Assembly (NCBI RefSeq): GCF_028830055.1
Contig: NZ_CP101655.1
Span: 4,767,757-4,831,756 of the forward strand
Length of the DNA: 64,000 nt
Direction: 5' to 3'
Origin: Pseudomonas serboccidentalis
GTDB taxonomy: Bacteria > Pseudomonadota > Gammaproteobacteria > Pseudomonadales > Pseudomonadaceae
The notes under the pieces were generated by a model, which saw only the letters and a list, made by a program, of their open reading frames with translations, did no database searches and had not been told where the DNA came from. Shown here one piece after another: positions 27,668 through 38,837 of this stretch; position 1 is the stretch's first letter, and the number at the start of each line of letters is the position of its first letter. Position numbers and translations under genes: made by a program.

Positions 27668-28279
27668 ATGAATCGTCCGCTGTTCGTTTCTCTGGATGGG
27701 CCCAAAGGCACCGGCAAAACCACACTGTTGGAGGCCGTTACGCAAGTACTGAGGGCGGGCAACCAGAAAGTCATCCGGCTATGCGAGAGAAAAAGCGATC
27801 CTTTCAGGGGTGAAACCATGGCCCTGGTTAATACGCTGGCCAGAAATCCTTCCCGGGATCTGGAGTGGGCTGTGTGTCAGCGACTTGCTGATAGCCGCAG
27901 TTGGATCTCCCATAACGTTCTGACGAAGCAGCCGCTGGACAGCATTATCTTGATCGATCGCTGGTATCCGTCTGATGCCGCGTTTCGCCAAACCATCCCG
28001 TTTGCCGAGATTCTGCAGTTGAACATAGATCGAGGCGTGCGAGTGCCGGACCTGCATGTCGGCGTCGTCACCGATCCGGATATTTCATGGGCAAGGGCCA
28101 CGGCGCGATCGCGAGGATTGGGCGGCACAGTGATTCAGAAGCACCCAGCGCATGTGGCGTGTACGGAGATGTTCGAGCACGCGATTAAGGAGCACGGCTG
28201 GGTTCTATGCCGTAATGAGGGAACGATTGAGGACGCTACGAGGCAGGTGGTTTCTGAGATCTATAAAATGCTGGGGTGA
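27668..28279 (+). CDS. Thymidylate-kinase-like P-loop nucleotide kinase
   Basis: A 203-residue protein with the P-loop LDGPKGTGKTTL (residues 9-20) and the DRWYPSD motif corresponding to the DR(Y/H) of dTMP kinases. The Arg-rich lid is ATARSRGLGG. Housekeeping Tmk in Pseudomonas lies with holB, so this is a paralogue, possibly acting on another nucleoside monophosphate. Its codon use is less G/C-biased than the xyl genes, and it precedes a gene-free, repeat-rich stretch, which fits acquired DNA. The start at 27668 places the P-loop at the usual distance from the N-terminus. Confidence 0.75.
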   Translation: MNRPLFVSLDGPKGTGKTTLLEAVTQVLRAGNQKVIRLCERKSDPFRGETMALVNTLARNPSRDLEWAVCQRLADSRSWISHNVLTKQPLDSIILIDRWYPSDAAFRQTIPFAEILQLNIDRGVRVPDLHVGVVTDPDISWARATARSRGLGGTVIQKHPAHVACTEMFEHAIKEHGWVLCRNEGTIEDATRQVVSEIYKMLG

Positions 28280-28630
28280 TTTTTCGAGATAGAGATAGGT
28301 GTTGGTGCTAGGGTGCGTAGCGTAATACTTGATTTAACATAATATACATTACACGTAACAAGATATTTCAGAATCAGCCCAGTTGCGCACGCGTTTTCAA
28401 TCTCCAGCGACCGCTTGCAAGCGTAGTCCTCGGAAGTAATCTTTAGGACAGTTGCGGAACTAATTCATAGACAGCAACGATTCTTCTCCGAGTTCACATT
28501 TTACTTCCAGCACTCGCTGCGCCTAATTTCTGCCATTCGCGAGCCTGACGATGAGGACCAGAATTAGTCATAAGGACAGTCAGTAGCATTACTGTGCGTC
28601 ACAGATGCGCCTGCAAACACGGCGCTGTGC

Positions 28631-28671
28631 GAAATCTGCGCCGTTCAGCGTGGAGTTGGTGCGCAGATTTC
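28631..28671. repeat. Perfect 11-bp inverted repeat
   Basis: GAAATCTGCGC (28631-28641) and GCGCAGATTTC (28661-28671) are exact complements separated by 19 bases. The role is unknown; it could be an RNA hairpin or a protein site. Confidence 0.6.
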
Positions 28672-28856
28672 AAGGTTGCCAAGAGTGGAAAATTCAAAAA
28701 ACGCTGATCTCCTTGTGAGCGCTGATGGTTTGGCAACGAAACCGTTTCGCTCGAATCCCATTGAGCTCTCCGACCTCCAAATATCTTGGGAAGCCGGCCT
28801 TACCTGATTGCATAAATAGCTCAGTGGAATGCCCGTCCGACGCCTCTGTTAACCGC

Positions 28857-28897
28857 TTTTTTGACTTGTTAGCCGCTGTAGCTAACAAGTCAAAAAA
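28857..28897. terminator. Strong 17-bp hairpin flanked by T and A tracts
   Basis: Left arm (T6 then GACTTGTTAGC, 28857-28873) and right arm (GCTAACAAGTC then A6, 28881-28897) pair perfectly over 17 bases around a seven-base loop. Weaker pairing (CTCTGT with ACAGAG) extends the palindrome outward to about 28844-28909. With A/T tracts at the base of the stem it could act as a terminator for either strand. Confidence 0.6.
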
Positions 28898-29132
28898 CGA
28901 GTTTACAGAGTAATATTGAATCATGTGTGAACCTTGATTCGTCTAGCACACCTAGGCTTTCAAAGCTCCCAGTTGCCGGAAGGCGCCCTAGCGTATGTCT
29001 GCAGAGGTATGTACTCTTGAGGGCGCTCTCGCCGAAAATGAACACTTAACAATCTCTGCGTGAAATATTCTCTAACTCAACTAAACATCTATTTAGTGTA
29101 GTTAACAGACGATGGCCGATATTTACCGATTT

Positions 29133-30029
29133 TCACCGCTTTAGCGTCTCGCTCGGCAACTCATTGAACAGCGCTCGATAACTGCTGGAAAACCGCCCCA
29201 AATGCCAGAACGACCACTGCATCGCGACTTGCGCAACGGTAGTCTCCGTCGGGCTGCGTTGGCGCAGTTCACGGTGTGCGCTATTCAACCGCCGCAGGCG
29301 TAACCAGTGACTGGGTGTCATCCCGGTGTAGGCCTTGAACGCGTGTTGCAACTGTCGCAACGACACGCCGGCCACCTGCGCCAACTCAAGCAGATTAAGT
29401 GTCTCCTCCGGTGAATCAGCAGCCCACTCCCCTACGCGCTTCATGATGTTTCGCTCTTCTGCGCGGCGCTGTAAACCGCCGCGATCCAGGCACACCTGCG
29501 CGTTATCGAGGATGAACAAACAGTCCTCCAACAGCTGCTGGGTCAGCGCCTCTTTACTTGGCGGATCAAGGGGTTGCGTCAACTTCGTGAGAGTCGAGCT
29601 TAACCAGCGACTGAACAAGGCGTTCTGCCCGCAATTCAGTGGCGCCATGAACAAACCCTCGAGGCGCCGAACATCCAGACCGTGTTGCTGAACGAATTCC
29701 GGGCCGAACACCACGGCGATTTCCTGGTAGTTCTCCGGAGTGATCCAGATGTTGCGGCTCTCTTCGTTGAGCAGGTACAGCGCGTTGTCGCTGCGATCAA
29801 AACAGAACGCCAAAGCACCCGCCGGCGCGCTGAAATTCTGCTCGACGCGCGTGTTCATCTGTTCTTCGTAAACCTGCACACCCTGCAAATCCAGATAGCG
29901 AATCTGCCCGGCGAAATGTCCGGGAGACATCTGCTGGTAATGCTGGACCCAACCCGGCGTGGCGCGGATTTGCTCGGTGACATCAGCGGTATTGAAAGCC
30001 TGAACCTGTAACGGATTGCACGTTGTCAT
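29133..30029 (-). CDS. AraC-family regulator (EutR-like)
   Basis: A 298-residue regulator. The N-terminal domain has YQQMSPGHFAGQIRYLDLQG and VQVYEEQMN, resembling the region of EutR-type proteins before their ligand fold. The C-terminal AraC helix-turn-helix pair spans about 195-298 (LAQVAGVSLRQLQHAFKAYTG, VAMQWSFWHLGRFSSSYRALF). It is divergent from the gamma-glutamylputrescine synthetase gene across about 160 bases and is the likely regulator of that polyamine operon; the effector may be an amine. Confidence 0.85.
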   Translation of the reverse strand: MTTCNPLQVQAFNTADVTEQIRATPGWVQHYQQMSPGHFAGQIRYLDLQGVQVYEEQMNTRVEQNFSAPAGALAFCFDRSDNALYLLNEESRNIWITPENYQEIAVVFGPEFVQQHGLDVRRLEGLFMAPLNCGQNALFSRWLSSTLTKLTQPLDPPSKEALTQQLLEDCLFILDNAQVCLDRGGLQRRAEERNIMKRVGEWAADSPEETLNLLELAQVAGVSLRQLQHAFKAYTGMTPSHWLRLRRLNSAHRELRQRSPTETTVAQVAMQWSFWHLGRFSSSYRALFNELPSETLKR

Positions 30030-30190
30030 GAGAGACCTTGCGCACTCTTTTGGTGCGCTTTGGTGCTGCTTAAAGTGGATAGATGGAACTGCAAGGCACG
30101 CCCAAGATAGTCGTCAACGCGCCACAGGGGAAGGGGCGGAAGATGAAACCCGCCCTCCCCGGCGTCTATGAAACCAATAACGAGGTCTTT

Positions 30191-31549
30191 ATGAATGCCC
30201 CTTTCGATCAGCTGTTCACGTGGCTGAAAGATCACAAGATTACCGAAGTTGAATGTGTGGTCAGCGACCTGACCGGCATCGCTCGCGGCAAGATCGCACC
30301 GACCAACAAGTTCCTGCATGAGCGAGGCATGCGCCTGCCGGAAAGTGTGCTGCTGCAAACGGTAACCGGGGATTTTGTCGACGACGACATCTACTACGAC
30401 CTGCTCGACCCGGCCGACATCGACATGGTCTGCAAGCCGGTGGCCGACGCCGTGTACGTGATTCCGTGGGCGATCGAGCCGACCGCCATCGTCATCCACG
30501 ACACCTTCGACAAGTTTGGCAACCCGATCGAACTGTCACCACGCAACGTACTGAAGAAAGTCCTGCAGCTGTACACCGACAAAGGCTGGAAGCCGATTGT
30601 CGCGCCGGAAATGGAGTTCTACCTGACCCAGCGCTGCGAAGACCCGGACCTGCCACTCAAGGCGCCGCTGGGCCGTTCGGGCCGTGCGGAAAGTGGCCGT
30701 CAGTCGTTCTCGATCGACGCCGCCAACGAATTCGATCCGCTGTTTGAAGACGTCTATGACTGGTGCGAATTGCAAGGTCTGGACCTGGACACGCTGATCC
30801 ACGAAGACGGGCCGGCGCAGATGGAAATCAACTTCCGTCACGGCGACGCCCTCGATCTGGCTGACCAGATTACCGTGTTCAAACGCACCCTGCGCGAAGC
30901 CGCCCTCAAGCACAACGTCACCGCCACGTTCATGGCCAAGCCGATTGGCGACGAGCCCGGCAGTGCCATGCACTTGCACCAGAGCGTGGTGGAAATTGCC
31001 AGCGGCAAGCCGATCTTCGCCGACGCCGACGGCAAGATGAGCGACCTGTTCCGGCATCACATCGGCGGCCTGCAGAAGTACATCCCGAAAGTGCTGCCGA
31101 TGTTCGCGCCCAACGTGAACTCGTTTCGCCGCTTCCTGCCGGACACCTCGGCACCGGTGAACGTCGAATGGGGAGAAGAAAACCGCACCGTCGGCCTGCG
31201 CGTGCCGACCTCCGGCCCGGAAGCGATGCGCGTGGAAAACCGCTTGCCGGGCGCCGACGCCAACCCGTACCTGGCGATCGCCGCCAGTTTGCTGTGTGGC
31301 TACATCGGCATGGTCGAAGGCATCGAGCCGAGCGCGGCCGTTGAAGGTCGGGCCTACGAGCGCCGCAACCTGCGCCTGCCGATCACCATCGAAGAGGCGC
31401 TGACGCAAATGGAAGAGTGCGACACCGTTGCCGAGTACCTGGGCAGCAAATTCGTCCGCGGCTACGTCGCCGTCAAACGCGCCGAGCACGAAAACTTCAA
31501 GCGCGTGATCAGTTCGTGGGAGCGCGAGTTTCTGCTGCTGAGCGTCTGA
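30191..31549 (+). CDS. puuA: Gamma-glutamylputrescine synthetase (glutamine synthetase family)
   Basis: A 452-residue ligase joining glutamate to putrescine or another polyamine with ATP. Motifs of the glutamine synthetase fold are seen: VAPEMEFYL, GPAQMEINF, the ATP-site MAKPIGDEPGSAMHLHQS, and NVEWGEENRTVGLRVP. No adenylylation Tyr motif is evident, as expected for the PuuA/SpuI type. The start at 30191 has GAGG at proper spacing; an ATG at 30083 would add a foreign stretch. It begins a polyamine set with the binding protein (31708) and oxidoreductase (32793). Confidence 0.88.
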   Translation: MNAPFDQLFTWLKDHKITEVECVVSDLTGIARGKIAPTNKFLHERGMRLPESVLLQTVTGDFVDDDIYYDLLDPADIDMVCKPVADAVYVIPWAIEPTAIVIHDTFDKFGNPIELSPRNVLKKVLQLYTDKGWKPIVAPEMEFYLTQRCEDPDLPLKAPLGRSGRAESGRQSFSIDAANEFDPLFEDVYDWCELQGLDLDTLIHEDGPAQMEINFRHGDALDLADQITVFKRTLREAALKHNVTATFMAKPIGDEPGSAMHLHQSVVEIASGKPIFADADGKMSDLFRHHIGGLQKYIPKVLPMFAPNVNSFRRFLPDTSAPVNVEWGEENRTVGLRVPTSGPEAMRVENRLPGADANPYLAIAASLLCGYIGMVEGIEPSAAVEGRAYERRNLRLPITIEEALTQMEECDTVAEYLGSKFVRGYVAVKRAEHENFKRVISSWEREFLLLSV

Positions 31550-31562
31550 CTCCAGCCCAAAA

Positions 31563-31660
31563 CCCTGTAGGAGTGAGCCTGCTCGCGAAGGCGTCAGCAC
31601 AGTCACCATCGACGTTGCCTGACCCTCCGTTTTCGCGAGCAGGCTCGCTCCCACAAGGGG
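31563..31660. repeat. Inverted REP pair (BIME-like)
   Basis: TGTAGGAGTGAGCCTGCTCGC (31566 on) and GCGAGCAGGCTCGCTCCCACA (ending 31655) are near-perfect complements about 40 bases apart. It lies between puuA and the polyamine-binding gene and may tune transcript stability. Confidence 0.75.
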
Positions 31661-31677
31661 AATAGCGAACCACCTGA

Positions 31678-34094
<2,417 letters not shown>

Positions 34095-34107
34095 CGCAAT
34101 ATCGTAC

Positions 34108-34219
34108 TTGTGGCGAGGGCGCTTGCTCCCGCTGGACTGCGCAGCAGTCCCTGGCTTTTCAGGTAATGAAGAGCGAGGGCTGCTTCGCGCCCCAGCGGGA
34201 GCAAGCTCCCTCGCCACAA
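34108..34219. repeat. Long inverted repeat with internal hairpin
   Basis: The 28-base arms at 34108-34135 and 34192-34219 complement each other with one mismatch. Inside lies a second hairpin, GGACTGC-GCA-GCAGTCC (34134-34150). This is a REP-type element of another class than the one at 31563, at the end of the polyamine operon, where it may also terminate transcription. Confidence 0.75.
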
Positions 34220-34350
34220 ATCACTGTCCCCTTACTCTGTTTCTTATCTGGTGAGCTGTACACATTTGCTCTATCGCCAAGCACTTCTATATTGATGAAG
34301 TGCTTTTGCGTTCCTGGCGCTCAGTGCCCGATAAACCGAGGAGGACATGG

Positions 34351-36006
34351 ATGAAGTCGTCAGCCGCCGATGAGCCGCGAGCACCGGGCCAAGCCCCGAT
34401 CAAGACCCGACGTTTCAGCATTTCACTGGTGTGGATCGTGCCGATCGTGGCGGTGCTGGTCGGCATTTCGCTGGTGGTGCACAACGTGATGCAGGAAGGC
34501 CCGACGATCATCGTCAACTTCAAGACCGGTAGCGGTCTGACCGCCAACAAGACCGAGGTCAAATACCGCAACGTGGTGATCGGTCAGGTGACTGACGTTG
34601 AGTTGAGCGGCGACCAGAAGAGCGTCGACGCCACCATCAAACTGTCCAAACAGGCCGAAACCTTCACCCGCGAAGACTCACAGTACTGGGTCGTGCGCCC
34701 ACGCATAGGCGCCGGTGGCGTTTCGGGCATCGACACCCTGCTCTCCGGCGACTATATCGGCGCTGACATCGGTCAGGCCAACAACCGCGCCAAACACTTC
34801 AAGGGCCTGGAAAATCCGCCACCGATCACCTACGGCGAACCGGGCAAGCGCTTCATGCTGCACGCACCGGATCTCGGTTCGCTGGACATCGGCTCCCCGG
34901 TTTACTACCGCAAGATCCCGGTCGGCCAGGTCGTCACCTACGCCCTCAATCCCGAAGGCAAAGGAGTGGATATCGAGGTGTTCATTCACTCGCCGAACGA
35001 CGCCTTCGTCACCGAAAACACCCGGTTCTGGAATGCCAGCGGTATCGATATCAATGTCGGCGCCAACGGCTTTGCGGTGAAGACCGAATCACTCTCGACC
35101 CTGCTGGTGGGCGGCATTGCTTTCCGTGCGCCGGATTACAGTCCCAACGATGTGGCTGCAGGCGAGGACAAGGACTTCGAGCTGTTCGCCGATCAACAGG
35201 CCGCCCTCGCCCCGCCCAATGGCAAGGCGCAATACATGGTGTTGCGTTTCGAGCAGTCGTTGCGCGGACTCAAGGTCGATGCGCCGGTGGAGTTTCTCGG
35301 CATGGAGATCGGTCGGGTCGTGGGCATCAACCTGGATTTCGACGCGAAAAAACGCACCTTCCCGCTTAACGTCGGGATCGTCATTTACCCGCAGCGCCTC
35401 GGCCAGGCCTACAAGAAGATGCTCACGGAATTCAAGCACGATCCCAACGACGAGGCTGCCGGTGTTCGGCTGCTGGGCACCTTCGTCGATAACGGCCTGC
35501 GCGCCCAGGCCCGTAGCGGCAATCTGCTGACCGGACAACTGTACATCGCGCTGGATTTCTTCCCCAAAGCGGAAAAAGTCGCGTTCGACCCAACGGCTCG
35601 CCCGGTTGCTCTGCCGACCGTTCCCGGCAGTCTCGAACAACTGCAGGAAAAACTCGAAGCGATGGTCGACAAGCTCAACAAACTGCCGGTCGAACGGATT
35701 GCCGGCAACCTCGACAGCAATCTGGTCGAGCTGCGCAAAGGCCTGCAACAGTTCAACGCCAAGACCCTGCCAGGCGTGCAGACCACCCTGGCGGATGTCA
35801 GCAAGACCCTGCAATCGGCCAGCTCGACACTGGCCGAAGATTCGCCGCAGCGTGAAAAACTCACTGAAACACTCGACGAACTCGGGCGCATGTCGCGTTC
35901 GCTGCGTGAGCTTTCTGACTACCTCGGCCGCCACCCGGAATCGCTGATCCGTGGCCGTCCCGACAACGCTGCACCGCTGGACCTGAAAGGACCACCGCGC
36001 AATTGA
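34351..36006 (+). CDS. pqiB: MCE-domain intermembrane transport protein PqiB
   Basis: A 551-residue protein anchored in the inner membrane by one helix (about 20-42, LVWIVPIVAVLVGISLVV), followed by three MCE repeats (about 45-135, 160-220, 285-395) and a C-terminal helical region (about 425-540) that forms a needle toward the outer membrane. Length matches E. coli PqiB. Start at 34351 chosen because AGGAGG precedes it; an ATG at 34300 lacks one. pqiC follows after 16 bases, but no pqiA is found upstream, where the polyamine operon and a REP element lie. Confidence 0.9.
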   Translation: MKSSAADEPRAPGQAPIKTRRFSISLVWIVPIVAVLVGISLVVHNVMQEGPTIIVNFKTGSGLTANKTEVKYRNVVIGQVTDVELSGDQKSVDATIKLSKQAETFTREDSQYWVVRPRIGAGGVSGIDTLLSGDYIGADIGQANNRAKHFKGLENPPPITYGEPGKRFMLHAPDLGSLDIGSPVYYRKIPVGQVVTYALNPEGKGVDIEVFIHSPNDAFVTENTRFWNASGIDINVGANGFAVKTESLSTLLVGGIAFRAPDYSPNDVAAGEDKDFELFADQQAALAPPNGKAQYMVLRFEQSLRGLKVDAPVEFLGMEIGRVVGINLDFDAKKRTFPLNVGIVIYPQRLGQAYKKMLTEFKHDPNDEAAGVRLLGTFVDNGLRAQARSGNLLTGQLYIALDFFPKAEKVAFDPTARPVALPTVPGSLEQLQEKLEAMVDKLNKLPVERIAGNLDSNLVELRKGLQQFNAKTLPGVQTTLADVSKTLQSASSTLAEDSPQREKLTETLDELGRMSRSLRELSDYLGRHPESLIRGRPDNAAPLDLKGPPRN

Positions 36007-36022
36007 GCACAGGAGTCAGACC

Positions 36023-36574
36023 ATGGCTGCACCGTTGAAGATCACCGTGCTTGCAGCGTGCCTGTTGCTCGGCGCCTGTCGCAGCGAGCCAATCAGTTTT
36101 CACACCCTGACCCCGGTGCAACTGACCAACACGCGGGCCGGCACGGTGATTCCCATCGAGGGAATCACCGTGCCGCCGCAAGTCGACCGCCCGCAAATCG
36201 TCATCCGCCAGGGCAACAACGGCCTGGCGATTCTGGAAACCCAATGGTGGGGGGCGAGTCTGGCGGATGAGTTGCGCAGTGCGCTTAGCGATCAACTGAG
36301 CAATACCGGCAGTCGCGGCAATGTCTCGGTGCGCATCGATGTGCAGCGATTTGATTCGATCCCCGGCCAGTACGGACTGATCGACGTCAAATGGCGTCTG
36401 CGCCCGAGCGGTGCGGCGGACAATGGCCTGCTGACTTGCCATTCGACCTTGCAAACACCCTCAGGCCCGAGCATCGATGAACTGGTGACGGCGCAACAGA
36501 ATAACGTCAGACGCCTGGCGGCACTGATCAATCAGGCGGCGGGCAATTCACGCACCTGTCCATCGGCCTCCTGA
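36023..36574 (+). CDS. pqiC: Outer-membrane lipoprotein PqiC
   Basis: A 183-residue lipoprotein with a signal peptide and lipobox LLGAC (Cys at about 19), of the YmbA/PqiC family that caps the PqiB channel at the outer membrane. Start supported by GGAGT upstream. Its 3' end overlaps the convergent sensor kinase gene by 43 bases. Confidence 0.88.
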   Translation: MAAPLKITVLAACLLLGACRSEPISFHTLTPVQLTNTRAGTVIPIEGITVPPQVDRPQIVIRQGNNGLAILETQWWGASLADELRSALSDQLSNTGSRGNVSVRIDVQRFDSIPGQYGLIDVKWRLRPSGAADNGLLTCHSTLQTPSGPSIDELVTAQQNNVRRLAALINQAAGNSRTCPSAS

Positions 36575-37923
36575 GTCGCCACCGAAAGCGTGACGGTGAA
36601 ACGGCAGCCGTTGGGTTCGCGAGTCACCAGTTGGACTTGCCAGCGTTGATGGCTGCAGATTCGCTGCACCAGCGACAACCCCAGTCCAAGCCCTTCACCA
36701 CGCTGTTCATCACCGCGTACGAATGGCTGAAACATTGCGTGGCGTTTCTCTTCCGGAATTCCGATACCACTGTCCTCAACCACGAAGCTGTCCCTGAGCA
36801 AGGTCAACCGTACAAAGCCATGATCGGTGTAGTGCCAGGCATTACGCAAAAGATTGCCCATGACCGACTGCAAGAACGTCAGGTCGTATCGCGTGGTGCC
36901 AGCCAGTTGCGGCTCGTAGATAAACTCCAGACCTTTTTCGCGAATCAATCGCCCCCAGATTTCCACCTGAGCATCGGCAATATCCTTGAGGGTGCAGGTG
37001 GACGCGGTGCCAAGCTCTTCGGGTTTGCGCGCCAGCATCAAAAAGGTCTCGACCAGTTGGCGCATCTCGGCGCTGGCCCGGGCAATACGTTTGACCTGCG
37101 CAGTGGAACGCGGATCAAGCGAAGGGTTGACCAGCAACAACTCGCAGGAGCTGGCCAGAATCATCAACGGCGTGCGCAGTTCATGGCTCACGTCACTGGT
37201 GAAGAGCTTTTCCCGATTCAGGGTGTCTCGTAACCGGCCAAGGGTCTGGTCAAAAGACTGTGCCAGCTCCCCTACCTCATCATCGGCGTAATCGGGACGC
37301 AATGCCGGGGCCAACGCGATCAACTGATCGCGATGACGCACCTGCCCCGCCAGGCGAATCACCGGGGCCATGACCTGGCGCGCCAACAACCTGCCGAGCG
37401 CGACGGCCAACATGACGCTGAGGATGAAACCGACGATCACCACGACGAACAGCAGGTGCTCTCGCTGTTCAAAACTTTCCTGATTGCGCAGCAGCACATA
37501 TTTGCGTCCGCCAACCGCGTCAACCATGGCATAGAAGTCATCACCGTTGAACGATATCTCCTGGAAGCCCAGGGGCAGGCTCGCCAGTGGTTCCGCCAGC
37601 GCCATCGGGCCGGGACCGTTCTCGAAGAAAAACAGTTCGCTTTTTTCCGGCTCATGCCGCCATTGGCGGATGTCGTCCATCGCCAGCAACCGGCGCAACC
37701 CACCGTTCAGGGCGGTCATGGTCAACTTGTGCTCCACGACATGCACGGTGGCGACAATGCCCATTGCGAACACACCGGCAACCAGAGCGCTCATCAAGGC
37801 GAACACAATCACAATCCGATTGGCGAGGCTTTGCTTGAGGTCCATCCGGTTCAATGACTCCAGTGCTGATGTCAGGGCTGCAAGGGGCAGCGCCACGACG
37901 CTGCCCAACGCTCGCAGCTTCAC
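36532..37923 (-). CDS. Orphan sensor histidine kinase (ColS/PmrB-like)
   Basis: A 463-residue inner-membrane kinase with two transmembrane segments (about 37-60 and 158-180), a periplasmic domain of about 100 residues, a HAMP region, an H-box SHELRTPLMILA, an N-box NLLRNAWHYTD, and G-boxes DSGIGIP and GLGLGLSL. No response regulator gene is adjacent on either side. The start is GTG at 37923, with ATG at 37845 (MDLKQSL) as the alternative; the extension has coding-like third positions. It is divergent from an Ais-like phosphatase and ArnT, which suggests it senses cations or polymyxin-like peptides; that is inference from context. Confidence 0.8.
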   Translation of the reverse strand: MKLRALGSVVALPLAALTSALESLNRMDLKQSLANRIVIVFALMSALVAGVFAMGIVATVHVVEHKLTMTALNGGLRRLLAMDDIRQWRHEPEKSELFFFENGPGPMALAEPLASLPLGFQEISFNGDDFYAMVDAVGGRKYVLLRNQESFEQREHLLFVVVIVGFILSVMLAVALGRLLARQVMAPVIRLAGQVRHRDQLIALAPALRPDYADDEVGELAQSFDQTLGRLRDTLNREKLFTSDVSHELRTPLMILASSCELLLVNPSLDPRSTAQVKRIARASAEMRQLVETFLMLARKPEELGTASTCTLKDIADAQVEIWGRLIREKGLEFIYEPQLAGTTRYDLTFLQSVMGNLLRNAWHYTDHGFVRLTLLRDSFVVEDSGIGIPEEKRHAMFQPFVRGDEQRGEGLGLGLSLVQRICSHQRWQVQLVTREPNGCRFTVTLSVATQEADGQVRELPAA

Positions 37924-37959
37924 CTTGCCCGGCGCTGTTGTTAAGTGCCTAAAACAAAC

Positions 37960-37998
37960 AAAACGGGTATTTGAGTTTGTTTATCAAATACCCGTTTT
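37960..37998. promoter_or_regulatory. Perfect 15-bp inverted repeat in the kinase/ais promoter region
   Basis: AAAACGGGTATTTGA (37960-37974) and TCAAATACCCGTTTT (37984-37998) are exact complements with a nine-base loop; partial pairing continues outward. Lying between divergent genes, it could be an operator or a hairpin protecting one transcript from the other. Confidence 0.55.
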
Positions 37999-38174
37999 AG
38001 TTAAAACACGCTGGCCCTCGCAAATTTTTCACATGTTCTTCACTGCTCCGACACGAGTCTGAACGTAGTGTTCAGCAGCCATTCAAGCAAGCCACCGTAA
38101 AGTAACTAACCTCCTAGAGCTTACGTTGCACTGTGTGTACTGAATGGAACTCGGGAATGACAAGGGGCAACGTT

Positions 38175-38837
38175 GTGGTTGAATTAGTACAAATACAATC
38201 AGCACCCAAGAGATCGAACCTCTCTCGTCCGCGCACCTGGGCAATCATTGCTGTCGGTTTGCTGCTGATTGCACTGATTCTTGGCTTTGTCTGGATGCAA
38301 CGCTCGCCCGCCAACCTGCGCTATGCCAGCGCCTCTGCCACCCAGGAATGGGTGAACGCCTGGCAGGCCGGTGAGGTCGTCGCACTGGTACGTCATACCG
38401 AACGTTGCGACCGCTCGACCAATACGTGTCTGGGCCCGGCGGACGGTATCACTCAAGTTGGCAGTGTGGCTGCAGGCGTTGTTGGCCGTGGCTTCACGCA
38501 ACTGGGCCTGGAGAAAACCCAGTTTTTCAGCAGCCCGCTGACGCGCACGATGCAGACTGCGCATTACATGCTCGGCCACGATGCGGTAGCCCAGGAATGG
38601 CTGGAAACCTGTGGCCCGACACTGCGCGATGACGTGGTGGCGCACAAGACGCCCGGGCAGAACATGATCCTGGTGACTCACAGCGGCTGCATCGCCGACT
38701 TTGAAAGGCAAACCGGTTACCCCCGGGCTGTCGCTGCCGAGTATGGCAGTGCTGTTTTAGTGCGGATAGACGCGCAAGGCCAACTTAAAGTGATTGGCAT
38801 CATGAATCCCGAAGGCTGGCAACGAATGAGTAAATAA
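38175..38837 (+). CDS. Ais-like histidine phosphatase (LPS core heptose phosphatase)
   Basis: A histidine phosphatase anchored by one N-terminal helix (WAIIAVGLLLIALILGFVWM), with the catalytic domain presumably periplasmic. The active-site block VRHTERCDRSTNTCLGPADG closely resembles E. coli Ais (RHAERCDRSTNQCL), and the second His is in VTHSGC. Ais/PmrG removes phosphate from heptose II of LPS and is controlled with arn genes in enterics, in keeping with the ArnT gene that follows. The start is uncertain: GTG at 38175 has AAGGGG seven bases upstream and gives 220 residues; ATGs at 38133 and 38157 are alternatives. Confidence 0.8.
   Translation: MVELVQIQSAPKRSNLSRPRTWAIIAVGLLLIALILGFVWMQRSPANLRYASASATQEWVNAWQAGEVVALVRHTERCDRSTNTCLGPADGITQVGSVAAGVVGRGFTQLGLEKTQFFSSPLTRTMQTAHYMLGHDAVAQEWLETCGPTLRDDVVAHKTPGQNMILVTHSGCIADFERQTGYPRAVAAEYGSAVLVRIDAQGQLKVIGIMNPEGWQRMSK

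Larger units (their letters stand above)
28280..29132. other. Gene-free region with several inverted repeats
   Basis: No frame in these 850 bases looks coding by codon pattern or recognisable motifs. The base composition is lower in GC than the flanks. I see inverted repeats at 28631-28671 and 28857-28897, and a looser pair (CGCCCT and AGGGCG) around 28983-29026. Short frames on both strands across 28694-28924 read similar peptides only because the DNA there is palindromic. Confidence 0.6.

Noticed and set aside
28694..28924. A 76-residue frame (minus) and a 62-residue frame (plus) in the gene-free stretch
   Set aside because: Both contain near-identical peptides because the DNA is palindromic; no ribosome sites or family resemblance.
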